From an uncultured Bacteriovorax sp. (lineage in GTDB: Bacteria > Bdellovibrionota > Bacteriovoracia > Bacteriovoracales > Bacteriovoracaceae), in contig CALUDF010000042.1 of the NCBI GenBank assembly GCA_943914745.1, forward strand, positions 1 to 13,667: 13,667 bases of DNA, read 5' to 3'. The notes below the pieces were generated by a model. It worked only from the letters and a program-made list of their open reading frames with translations. It did not search any database and was not told where the DNA came from. Shown in pieces: positions 1 to 6,493 of the stretch; position 1 is the first letter of the stretch; each line of letters begins with the position of its first letter. The position numbers and the translations under genes were made by a program.

Positions 1-451
1 GTCTTGAGTAATAACAATTGATGTTTTTTTCCAGCATTGAATAATGGGCCACATCTAGTCTATGGGCATAGATCTTCCTTAGCTCATTACAACCTTTTTT
101 GGGATCAAAACAATACTTAAGATCGCGCTCGTCACAGGAGACAGAAATCATCACGCTTTCACTATGCTCACATTTAACCATTTTCGTTTTTCCGTCTACG
201 ATTGCCCGCGAAAGGGTTTTATCCAAAGGAAATTGATTCAGGCAAAAGTCGATGGCAGGATAGATTTTTCCCATGCAATCGATTTCGCTCATGGATTTGG
301 CATCAATGAGTTCAAAGTTTTTTGCACCTAGTTTTTCGCAGACTTCGCGAAAAGAAAACTCGTCATAACGGACTTTAGAGGTTTCATGTTTTAAGACAGC
401 GCTATAAGCGCTCAGTGAAAAAAGAAGGCTGACAGTTATTATAATCTTCAT
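1..451 (-). CDS. Cys-rich exported protein of unknown function (C-terminus cut by window edge)
   Basis: The frame is open from an ATG at 451-449 to the window edge, giving 150 residues with no stop. Residues 1-18 (MKIIITVSLLFSLSAYSA) form a short Sec signal peptide, so the protein is probably periplasmic or outside the cell. The visible part has eight cysteines (38, 59, 70, 94, 106, 114, 121, 146), which suggests disulfides; no family is recognised. It lies 43 bases after the co-directional gene at 495-935. There is no Shine-Dalgarno sequence at normal spacing: an AGAGGA motif is about 24 bases upstream, inside an inverted repeat that also holds the start codon. A perfect TATAAT lies seven bases before the ATG, so a leaderless mRNA is possible. 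The reading frame is firm, but the start depends on the signal peptide argument. Confidence 0.72.
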   Translation of the reverse strand, partial: MKIIITVSLLFSLSAYSAVLKHETSKVRYDEFSFREVCEKLGAKNFELIDAKSMSEIDCMGKIYPAIDFCLNQFPLDKTLSRAIVDGKTKMVKCEHSESVMISVSCDERDLKYCFDPKKGCNELRKIYAHRLDVAHYSMLEKNINCYYSR

Positions 452-484
452 AGAGGAAATTATATCGCTAATTTCCTCTATGAA
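447..484. repeat. Perfect inverted repeat, 16-bp arms and 6-nt loop, over a start codon
   Basis: The arms are 447-462 (TTCATAGAGGAAATTA) and 469-484 (its exact reverse complement), around the loop TATCGC. The repeat contains the start codon of the gene at 1-451 and its putative -10 box. Neither side has a hairpin followed by a T-run (the A/T-run is on the wrong side for both strands), so it does not look like an intrinsic terminator. It could be a protein-binding operator or a translation-blocking hairpin in read-through mRNA. Confidence 0.85.
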
Positions 485-486
485 AA
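459..486 (-). promoter_or_regulatory. Candidate σ70-type promoter for the Cys-rich exported protein
   Basis: On the minus strand a TATAAT (464-459) has TTTTCA (486-481) at a 16-base spacing. The -10 box is exact and the -35 box matches four of six consensus positions. Seven bases separate the -10 box from the A of the ATG at 451, so transcription would begin at or next to the start codon. The -10 box lies in the loop and 3' arm of the inverted repeat. Confidence 0.4.
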
Positions 487-494
487 AAAATATT

Positions 495-935
495 TTATCT
501 TACGATTTCAATTTTATCGGAAAGTGACCCATCTGCGTTTTTTAGAACTTTGATAGTAACTGATTTATTTACTTGGATAGGATTCATTGCTTCAGAAGCA
601 TCAAAGCTCTGCTTAACATAGTTAATGACGATGACATCTTTAGCAAGAAAAGTGATCCTCTTAACCGCGTGGATCATCTCCTGTAACTCAAAAATTTTTG
701 TGTCTAAAGTTCCATTGCTCAAAACTAAAACCATGCGAATCGCATTCACTCCTTCAGCACCCAAGAGTTCCACGACTTTTGCCTGAAGCTCTGAAGTTTG
801 TGAATACGTAGAATGGACGCCTCTAACCAAGTCAAGAATTTGCAACTCAGAATTACTGCCTGAAGCCTCAACTGAATCATTTGCGAAAGCTGCCGCACTA
901 AAGGCCAAAACGATAGCAAGAATAAGTGATTTCAT
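495..935 (-). CDS. Small exported protein of unknown function
   Basis: The gene encodes 146 residues with a clear signal peptide (residues 1-18, MKSLILAIVLAFSAAAFA, likely cut after the AFA motif), so the product is probably periplasmic. The mature part has no cysteine and no further hydrophobic segment. It has a helical middle, then an alternating pattern (residues ~100-146) compatible with β-strands. No family is recognised. The start is supported by an AGGAG motif nine bases upstream. It sits downstream of gdhA in the same direction but is separated from it by a strong terminator, so it is probably transcribed separately. The next gene downstream starts 43 bases after its stop, across the inverted repeat. 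Confidence 0.8.
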   Translation of the reverse strand: MKSLILAIVLAFSAAAFANDSVEASGSNSELQILDLVRGVHSTYSQTSELQAKVVELLGAEGVNAIRMVLVLSNGTLDTKIFELQEMIHAVKRITFLAKDVIVINYVKQSFDASEAMNPIQVNKSVTIKVLKNADGSLSDKIEIVR

Positions 936-1014
936 AAGAGTGATCTCCTGGAAAAAATTTTGAAGAATTTATCACAGGTAGAAATTTAAGGATGACTGGT
1001 GAAGTTTTTACAAT

Positions 1015-1042
1015 AAAAAAGGGCCGACTAAATCGGCCCTTT
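1015..1042 (-). terminator. Intrinsic terminator of gdhA
   Basis: A 10-bp perfect stem (AAAGGGCCGA at 1018-1027 with its complement at 1033-1042) encloses the five-base loop CTAAA. On the minus strand it is followed by six T residues (1020-1015). It lies 34 bases after the gdhA stop and before the next co-directional gene. Confidence 0.92.
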
Positions 1043-1075
1043 AAAACTTTTAATAACTTATCTTGTCGATCAGCA

Positions 1076-2335
1076 CTATGATGGCCATAGCCCTCTGAGC
1101 TTCATCGCTTTCTCAAGACGTCTGATGGCCGCAACTAGAGCTGCTGCCTTCATGTTACAGTTAAACTCTTTAGAAGTGGCGTAAACGTTGTCAAACGCTT
1201 GCTTCATGATCGAGTGAAGACGCTTGTTAACTTCGTCCAGATCCCAGAAGAATGACTGAAGACCTTGTACCCATTCAAAGTACGAAACGATTACCCCTCC
1301 AGCGTTACATAGAACGTCAGGGATAAGGAATGCGCCTTTTTCAGTGACGATGTCGATCGCTTCTTTTGTCAGTGGACCGTTAGCTCCTTCAGCGATGATT
1401 TTTGCTTTTACAACGTGAGCGTTATCTTTCGTGATAACACCGTCGATGGCAGCTGGGATAAGTACATCAACGTTTAGGCCGAATAGCTCATCGTTTGTGA
1501 TGTGTTTTGTTCCTGGCATGCCTTTTAGGACTTTGTTTTCCTTTACCCACTTCTCACATTTTTCAATGTCTAGACCATTTGGATCGTACACTCCACCAGA
1601 GACGTCTGAGACAGCTACGATTTTTGCTCCCTGTGCACGTAGATCGTGAGCTGCAGGGATGGCAACCTTACCAAATCCGTGGATGGCAACAGTTGTGTTT
1701 TGGTTAATTGGCATACCGATCTTTTCAGCAGCGAAGTTTACACAGAATGCAACCCCTTTACCTGTCGATTCAGCACGTCCAAGAGACCCACCGATTTCAA
1801 TTGGCTTACCAGTAACGACTGCGCCGTCAGTATATCCTTTGATTTGAGAGTATGTGTCCATGAACCAACCCATAGTCTGTCCATCAGTTCCGATATCAGG
1901 AGCTGGGATGTCGACGTGAGGTCCAATGATCATGTTGATTTCTGTCGCGTATCTTCTAGTTAAGGCCTGAAGCTCTTGACGAGACAATTGCGTTGGATCA
2001 ACACAAATCCCACCTTTTGCTCCACCGTATGGAAGACCAACAAGGGCACACTTAAATGTCATAAGCATCGCAAGACCAGCAGTCTCAGAAAGGTCTACAC
2101 CTGGATGGTAGCGAATCCCACCTTTACCAGGTCCAAGAGAAAGGTTGTGTTGAACTCTATATCCGATAAAAGTTTTAACTGTCCCATCATCTAAACGAAT
2201 AGGCACAGAAACTTGTAGTGCGCGTTTTGGGTATTTTAATCTTTCAGCTACGTTTGGGTCTAGACCCATGATCTTTGCAGCGTCTTCAAGTTGCTTAATC
2301 GCATCTTGAAAAAGAGCAGCGTCGAATAAACTCAT
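1076..2335 (-). CDS. gdhA: Glutamate dehydrogenase (Glu/Leu/Phe/Val dehydrogenase family)
   Basis: This cytoplasmic enzyme interconverts glutamate with 2-oxoglutarate plus ammonia using NAD(P). At 419 residues it is full length for the ~420-residue hexameric class that includes Bacillus RocG and GudB. Visible motifs are GPGKGGIRYHP (68-78), the signature LPYGGAKGGI (101-110) with probable catalytic Lys107, PAPDIGTDG (144-152) with the conserved Asp147, the Rossmann loop GFGKVA (220-225), and EGANGP (316-321). Asp244 after the second Rossmann strand is compatible with NAD use, but cofactor choice is not certain. A GGAGG sits seven bases before the ATG. It lies 89 bases downstream of the exported-protein gene at 2425-3234 with no terminator seen between them, so read-through is possible; the gene ends at its own terminator. 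In an amino-acid-consuming bacterium it would feed glutamate carbon to the TCA cycle, which is an inference from lifestyle. I use the generic symbol; rocG/gudB are alternatives. Confidence 0.96.
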   Translation of the reverse strand: MSLFDAALFQDAIKQLEDAAKIMGLDPNVAERLKYPKRALQVSVPIRLDDGTVKTFIGYRVQHNLSLGPGKGGIRYHPGVDLSETAGLAMLMTFKCALVGLPYGGAKGGICVDPTQLSRQELQALTRRYATEINMIIGPHVDIPAPDIGTDGQTMGWFMDTYSQIKGYTDGAVVTGKPIEIGGSLGRAESTGKGVAFCVNFAAEKIGMPINQNTTVAIHGFGKVAIPAAHDLRAQGAKIVAVSDVSGGVYDPNGLDIEKCEKWVKENKVLKGMPGTKHITNDELFGLNVDVLIPAAIDGVITKDNAHVVKAKIIAEGANGPLTKEAIDIVTEKGAFLIPDVLCNAGGVIVSYFEWVQGLQSFFWDLDEVNKRLHSIMKQAFDNVYATSKEFNCNMKAAALVAAIRRLEKAMKLRGLWPS

Positions 2336-2424
2336 TTAAGGACCTCCGATTCATAGAAATAAGTCCGTAGAGTTTACTCTTGTCTTTTTGAGAACGCCAG
2401 AGGGTCCAAAGAATTCGCAGGGAA

Positions 2425-3234
2425 TTATAGGTTAAATGGGAAGCTAGCTGTCATTTCCAACCTTGAGTCCGCGTCATTTCCCGATGTATTCGAGAGACGG
2501 GCCTTCACATTGTCAGTAATTTGCTGGTCAATGTAAGTTAGCATTTTGGAGTCGTTAATTGAGTACTCAGCTCCTGACGCCAAGCCTAAAGATTTGAACT
2601 CTTTTCTTGTAATCAATTTTGCTTTACCGTTAGCACCTAGATGCGCCGAACATTCGACCCATGGGTTTTTAACTTCCATGATGGCCTTTCCTTGAAGAAC
2701 GCGGGCCTTGAACTTAAAAGCAAAATTCTTGGAAACACTCACTGAAGCATTTGGGCGAAGGTTTTTTTCCACCTTGCTCATTTTATGCAGAGTCGATCCT
2801 TCATCGGCCTTTTTCATTTCACCCGAGAATCTTTTATCCGCATATCTTAGAAGCTTTTTACTAATGTATTTCCCTTTTTGTGAAGTCGTCGGAGTGTTGT
2901 AAAGGCCTGTCGATTGCAAATCCCACAAGCGAGCGTACTCTTCAGTTTTCTCCCATCCATTCAGCGAATTCTTCATGTCTCTCATGACCCCGGCATCATC
3001 TTCTGCAAACATGTTATCGTTAGAGAAAACGCTTTCTTCATATAAAGGAACAGTGAGAACTTCTTCTTCAACTGCAGCAGGCCTTCTGGAAATCTTCTTA
3101 TCTTTTTGAGAATTTGCTTGAGTGTCGAGAGCACTTACTTGAAAAGTGAGAACTGCCAAAAGGGCACACAGGGAGTGTCTAAAAGTTAGACACCTGTGTA
3201 AGTTCTTCAAAGTTGCTTTCGTCATAGTTTTCAT
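2425..3234 (-). CDS. Exported protein of unknown function with a σ54-type promoter
   Basis: The gene encodes 269 residues. Residues 1-35 form a rather long signal peptide: a basic region, then the hydrophobic stretch 21-33, with a likely cut after V-S-A. A charged linker (36-60) follows, then a mixed region (60-150). The C-terminal part (150-269) has alternating hydrophobic residues, one cysteine (Cys199) and a final strand ending in FPFNL, which hints at a β-rich domain. No family is recognised. An AGAGG nine bases before the first ATG supports this start over the later Met4. It is separated from parB by a terminator and 243 bases of regulatory DNA, and gdhA follows 89 bases downstream. The promoter suggests activation by an enhancer-binding protein, so expression is likely signal-dependent. 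Confidence 0.8.
   Translation of the reverse strand: MKTMTKATLKNLHRCLTFRHSLCALLAVLTFQVSALDTQANSQKDKKISRRPAAVEEEVLTVPLYEESVFSNDNMFAEDDAGVMRDMKNSLNGWEKTEEYARLWDLQSTGLYNTPTTSQKGKYISKKLLRYADKRFSGEMKKADEGSTLHKMSKVEKNLRPNASVSVSKNFAFKFKARVLQGKAIMEVKNPWVECSAHLGANGKAKLITRKEFKSLGLASGAEYSINDSKMLTYIDQQITDNVKARLSNTSGNDADSRLEMTASFPFNL
3175..3193. promoter_or_regulatory. Dyad copy 1, inside the signal-peptide codons
   Basis: GTGTCTAA-AAG-TTAGACAC has perfect 8-bp arms. An outer ACACAG (3166-3171) and CTGTGT (3194-3199) add a further pairing arm around a three-base bulge. The core TGTCTAAAAGTTAGACA (3176-3192) is identical to the dyad at 3385-3401 at 15 of 17 positions. It covers codons 14-20 of the gene at 2425-3234, about 80 bases downstream of the predicted transcription start. 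It may be a DNA operator, an early-coding mRNA hairpin, or both. Confidence 0.6.
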
Positions 3235-3274
3235 AAGGTTCAGCCTCTTTTAATGTTTCTTACCATTAATAAAC

Positions 3275-3289
3275 GCAAGGCCTGTGCCA
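3275..3289 (-). promoter_or_regulatory. σ54 (RpoN) promoter, -24/-12 elements
   Basis: The minus strand reads TGGCAC-N5-TTGC (3289-3275). This is an exact match to the core of the RpoN consensus with the correct spacing; the base after TTGC is G rather than A/T. The predicted start is near 3263, giving a 29-base leader that contains the AGAGG ribosome site of the gene at 2425-3234. A dyad centred about 130 bases upstream (3385-3401) is at a normal distance for an enhancer-binding activator. Confidence 0.75.
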
Positions 3290-3384
3290 AAAGAGATAAT
3301 CGGGTAATAATAACTCAGTAACGAGTTAAGATATTGAGAGTTATAGAATGGTGATAAGATTTGAACTTACGCTCTAAAAAAAGA

Positions 3385-3401
3385 TGTCTAAAATTTGGAC
3401 A
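3385..3401. promoter_or_regulatory. Dyad copy 2, candidate upstream activator site
   Basis: TGTCTAAAATTTGGACA is an imperfect 17-bp dyad, symmetric except for one T/G pair. It differs at only two positions from the dyad core at 3176-3192. It lies between the parB terminator and the σ54 promoter, centred at about -130. The two dyad centres are 209 bp apart, close to 20 helical turns, so both would face the same side of the DNA. Confidence 0.6.
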
Positions 3402-3421
3402 TGTTTCTATCTTGTGGAAAT

Positions 3422-3448
3422 AAAAAGGGGCGAATTAACCGCCCCCTT
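3422..3448 (-). terminator. Intrinsic terminator of the parAB operon
   Basis: GGGGCG (3427-3432) pairs with CGCCCC (3440-3445) around a seven-base loop, with AA/TT flanks extending the pairing. On the minus strand it is followed by TTTTT. It is about 30 bases after the parB stop. Confidence 0.88.
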
Positions 3449-3477
3449 CTCTATTGAAATAAAATGCGAAGTAAATT

Positions 3478-4359
3478 CTACTGATCCATCATCTCTTTAG
3501 TTTCTTCTACTAAAGTTCTTAAAAGCTCTTGAGTTTTCTTGTCGAGATTTAAATCTTTCGACTTCGAAGACATCGCCTTCAAAAACGCATTAGCACTCAC
3601 TCCTTTCGGAAGCGCAGCTTTCACTGGAATCTTCTTCCCAGCTTTCACTAATCCACCTGCATTGATGATGCGAGCAAGCTCTGCTCTTTTTGTAATGTCG
3701 CCAGCTAAAATTTTCTTTTCAACGTCTGACTTCAAAGACCCTTTTGAAAGCGCGTCCCACTCAAGTAGAACATATTTTTCAATATCGTACTTCTTAGCCG
3801 CTTCTTTCATGTTACGAGGCATCTTAGCAATTAAAAGTGAGCGGTGAACTTCTGATTTAGAAATCCCTAGTGCCGCCTGAATCTTTCTCTCACTGGCCTC
3901 TGTCGCGATCTGATAGTTCAAAATACCGTCGGCCTTGTCGACATAGTGAAGCTCTTCACGAGACGAGTTCTCAGAGAACTGAATCGCCATCAACTCTTCT
4001 TCAGTTTTATTTTCTAAAACAAAACAAGGAGCTGAAACAGCTTTATTGAAAGTTAGGGCGCGGTAGCGTCTCTCACCACAGATAAGTCTGTAGCGTCCAT
4101 TTTTGTCCTGGTGAAGAACAAGTGGCTGGATCAGACCGTTGAGTTCGATGTTTTTTGCAAGATCTTTAATTGAGTCATCGTTGAACTTGGTTCTTACCTG
4201 TTCTTTAACAACGATTTCTTTCATTTGAATTTCAGTGAGCTTTGCCCCTTGAAGGAGGCGGTCATCTGAAACTTTAAAAATATCGCGACCTACTTTATCA
4301 GAAAGGTCGATTGTGCTTCTTTCTTTTTTTGATACACGGGCAGCAAATGTCTTAGACAT
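3478..4359 (-). CDS. parB: ParB/Spo0J-family partition protein
   Basis: This is a centromere-binding CTPase that loads at parS sites and works with ParA in DNA segregation. Its 293 residues are normal for the family. The N-terminal ParB/Srx domain (about 38-135) carries the box motif GERRYR (95-100) and the ENSSREEL motif (130-137), which takes the place of the usual EN-x-x-R-x-x-L. A helix-turn-helix follows at about 155-178. The Lys-rich C-terminal tail ends in a helix (275-292) probably used for dimerisation. The Q-x-P-L-V segment (78-82) is also typical. A GGAG eight bases upstream sets the start. It follows parA by 42 bases in one operon and precedes the terminator at 3422-3448. No parS-like palindrome (GTTTCACGTGAAAC type) was found in the window. 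Confidence 0.93.
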   Translation of the reverse strand: MSKTFAARVSKKERSTIDLSDKVGRDIFKVSDDRLLQGAKLTEIQMKEIVVKEQVRTKFNDDSIKDLAKNIELNGLIQPLVLHQDKNGRYRLICGERRYRALTFNKAVSAPCFVLENKTEEELMAIQFSENSSREELHYVDKADGILNYQIATEASERKIQAALGISKSEVHRSLLIAKMPRNMKEAAKKYDIEKYVLLEWDALSKGSLKSDVEKKILAGDITKRAELARIINAGGLVKAGKKIPVKAALPKGVSANAFLKAMSSKSKDLNLDKKTQELLRTLVEETKEMMDQ

Positions 4360-4401
4360 ATATAATTCTCCACATCCTTATGTAAATTAACTGTCAATCA
4401 A

Positions 4402-5175
4402 TTATAAATTTAATGATTTCCAAAGCTCTTCGTAGTCACGACGTCCGGCAGACTTCGCTCCCATGACACACACTGGTCTTCTTGTAGAGATCGACTCTTG
4501 AAGCTGGACCATGTTTCTGACCATTGGAGTGATATTGAAAGACTGTGACAACTCTTCCATACGGGCCTGCTCGATTTTTCTTCTCGGGTTAACCATAGAT
4601 GGAATGATAGAAAACTCTAAAGATGGGTTTTCTGTTTCTTTGATGATCTCAAATGTGTCCATCAACTCCTCTAGACCGTCGATTGAGTAATCTTGTGCCT
4701 GGGTAGGGATGAGAACGCGGTTTGAGGCAACCAAAGACATGATGAGCTCATCTCCAAGCATTGGTGGAGTGTCGATGATGACATAGTCAAAATCAAGATT
4801 GGCGTCGTGAAGTCTCTTTCTTAGTAGACGCTCTTTTCTTCCCGCTTCTTTTCTAATTTCACCTTCTGAAAGAATCAGAAGCTTTGAAAGATTAGAGAGG
4901 TGGCGGCTAGCTGGGATCAGCCTGATGTTTTTATAAAGCTTTCCCGTCATTTCCGGCTTAACGATAACATCGTTAATACCAACATCCCCGATGAGCCATT
5001 CCGGAACTAGCGTTCTTTGAATTTGCACACCGAAAGTTGAACTTAGGTTTGCCTGTGAATCGAGGTCGATAACGAGAACTTTATGACCTTTATTAGCGAG
5101 GTAACACGATAACTGATAGCATTGCATTGTCTTACCAACGCCACCCTTGTTATTACCGATTGTGATAACTTCCAT
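4402..5175 (-). CDS. parA: ParA/Soj-family partition ATPase
   Basis: This is a deviant-Walker ATPase that binds non-specific DNA as an ATP dimer and moves ParB-parS complexes. It has 257 residues with no N-terminal DNA-binding extension, as in chromosomal Soj-type and small type Ib ParAs. It shows the deviant Walker A KGGVGKT (10-16) with signature Lys10 and Lys15, the A' motif VIDLDSQANLS (35-45) with Asp37 and Asp39, and Walker B VIIDTPP (132-138) with Asp135. An AGGAG six bases upstream fixes the start. It is the first gene of a parA-parB operon. The neighbours (gdhA, a phytase-like lipoprotein, mscL) are not the gidA/gidB genes that usually flank chromosomal parAB, so this may be a second or relocated partition pair. 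Confidence 0.94.
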   Translation of the reverse strand: MEVITIGNNKGGVGKTMQCYQLSCYLANKGHKVLVIDLDSQANLSSTFGVQIQRTLVPEWLIGDVGINDVIVKPEMTGKLYKNIRLIPASRHLSNLSKLLILSEGEIRKEAGRKERLLRKRLHDANLDFDYVIIDTPPMLGDELIMSLVASNRVLIPTQAQDYSIDGLEELMDTFEIIKETENPSLEFSIIPSMVNPRRKIEQARMEELSQSFNITPMVRNMVQLQESISTRRPVCVMGAKSAGRRDYEELWKSLNL

Positions 5176-5205
5176 GAATCACTCCTGTTTTTTGTACTCA
5201 TTAAA

Positions 5206-5234
5206 AGTTTGGGGGACTTGAAATGACTTGTCAA
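5206..5234 (-). promoter_or_regulatory. Candidate parAB promoter
   Basis: The minus strand carries a consensus -35 TTGACA (5234-5229). With a 17-base spacer the -10 position is CAAACT (5211-5206), which matches only three of six consensus bases. The placement 31 bases before the parA start is sensible, and the weak -10 is the main doubt. Confidence 0.4.
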
Positions 5235-5237
5235 AGA

Positions 5238-5267
5238 AAAAATGCCCCTATCAAAAATCGTAGGGGC
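5238..5267 (-). terminator. Terminator-like hairpin upstream of parA
   Basis: GCCCCTA (5244-5250) pairs with TAGGGGC (5261-5267) around a ten-base loop. On the minus strand the stem is followed by ATTTTTTCTTTG, a good T-tract that runs directly into the parA -35 box. On the plus strand it is followed by a poorer T-rich stretch. No minus-strand gene lies immediately upstream, so it may shield parAB from antisense read-through. Confidence 0.6.
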
Positions 5268-5347
5268 GATTTCCTTTTCATGAACATGCTTTAAAAAAAA
5301 CGCCGATGGGTATATCGTATTTAAACAAACTTTTTATCGAGACAAAA

Positions 5348-6493
5348 ATGAAATCAATCTCACTTGCCTCTTCTCTCTTGGCCCTTTTATTCGGCGGGTG
5401 TGCCAGCACGGGGGGCTCACAAAAAGCTCAATCACTTTCAAATTTCACTCTTTATAATATGCCAAACTCTCCGGTTATCGGGACAACGCTGTCTGGACAA
5501 AAAATCAAGCTCGGTGGATTTTCAGGGCTCGTTTTCGACAACGAACAAGACGGTAGCCTCTATTTCCACACCATCACCGACCGAGGACCTAATGGTGAGC
5601 CAGTCGGAAACGACCGCCCTTTTCTTCTTCCTGAGTACAGTCCAACAATTGTCATCATCAAGGCCACTGAAGCCAATAAAGAGCTCAGCGTAGCCGCTGA
5701 AATAAAACTTAAAAAGAAGGATGGCTCCCCTCTCAGTGGGCTTCCAAACACTAGGCTGGAAGAAAACCCGACGGATGTTTTTGGGCTCTACTACTCAGTT
5801 GATTCACAAGGTTTAGACATTGAGGGGATTACTCCCGATGGCGAAGGTGGATGGTGGGTTGCCGATGAATACGCTCCTTCCCTGGCCCACTTTACTGTTG
5901 AAGGAAAGATGACGAGACGTCTTACTCCTGGCCAAGAGCTGCCGAGAATGTACAACGAAAGAAAACCAAATCGCGGCTTTGAAGCTGTCGTTCGCACAGG
6001 CAGCAAGCTTTATGGATTTTTACAAAGCCCACTTCCAAAAGAGACCTCAAAAGACGGTGAGTTCTCAAGAATCGTGGAAGTTGACTTAGAGACAATGAAG
6101 ACCTCGGCAGAATACTTTTATCCCTTTACCAAAGGTAACGACAAAATTGGAGATGCACTTTCTCTGGATGCCAAAAACTTCTTAGTCCTAGAGCAAAATG
6201 GAAAAGTTGGCGACCAAAGCCAGAAGTACATTTATAAAATCACCCTAGGTGAATCAGATCAGATGGTGAAAAAAACAATGATTGCCGACTTGAAATCGAC
6301 TTCATTTAATAATGTGGAAAAAGTCGAAGGTCTGGCATTAATTGATAATAAAAGATTGGCACTCGTCTACGATAATGACTTTCAGATTGCCGGGAAGTCA
6401 AACTATACGACAGGTCTGACTCCCCTCAATGACAGCACTAACCAACTACTGGTCTTAGAGTTTGAAGAGAATTTACTCGATTCAAGCCTCTAA
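5348..6493 (+). CDS. Phytase-like esterase domain lipoprotein
   Basis: The protein belongs to the 'esterase-like activity of phytase' family (PF13449-type), predicted β-propeller proteins exported to the envelope; the substrate is unknown. I prefer the ATG at 5348 (381 residues) over the in-frame ATG at 5306, because it starts a clean lipoprotein signal MKSISLASSLLALLFGGC with lipidated Cys18 (the box FGGC is slightly off consensus). Neither start has a strong ribosome site. Family motifs, in numbering from 5348, are FDNEQDGSLYFHTITDRGPNG (63-83), DIEGITPDGEGGWWVADEYAPS (157-178) and NRGFEAVV (208-215), with DALSLD and EGLALI blocks further on. It is transcribed divergently from parAB, and its stop codon abuts that of mscL. 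It appears to be a single-gene unit. Confidence 0.85.
   Translation: MKSISLASSLLALLFGGCASTGGSQKAQSLSNFTLYNMPNSPVIGTTLSGQKIKLGGFSGLVFDNEQDGSLYFHTITDRGPNGEPVGNDRPFLLPEYSPTIVIIKATEANKELSVAAEIKLKKKDGSPLSGLPNTRLEENPTDVFGLYYSVDSQGLDIEGITPDGEGGWWVADEYAPSLAHFTVEGKMTRRLTPGQELPRMYNERKPNRGFEAVVRTGSKLYGFLQSPLPKETSKDGEFSRIVEVDLETMKTSAEYFYPFTKGNDKIGDALSLDAKNFLVLEQNGKVGDQSQKYIYKITLGESDQMVKKTMIADLKSTSFNNVEKVEGLALIDNKRLALVYDNDFQIAGKSNYTTGLTPLNDSTNQLLVLEFEENLLDSSL

Noticed and set aside
1646..1963. Plus-strand open frame of about 105 codons, with several others, inside gdhA
   Set aside because: They lie antisense to a full-length, strongly conserved glutamate dehydrogenase, have no ribosome site and encode no recognisable protein.
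2369..2380. AGAGT-TT-ACTCT inverted repeat upstream of gdhA
   Set aside because: Five-base arms are too short to distinguish from chance, and no promoter boxes flank it convincingly.
4347..4359. ATGTCTTAGACAT palindrome over the parB start, resembling the TGTC...GACA dyads
   Set aside because: Its arms are separated by one base instead of the longer AAAA-TT core, so the spacing differs from the paired dyads. It also lies in codons for an ordinary N-terminus, so it is probably chance.
5306..5347. Upstream start for the phytase-like gene
   Set aside because: It would place 14 extra residues before a typical lipoprotein signal and has no ribosome site, so the ATG at 5348 is preferred.
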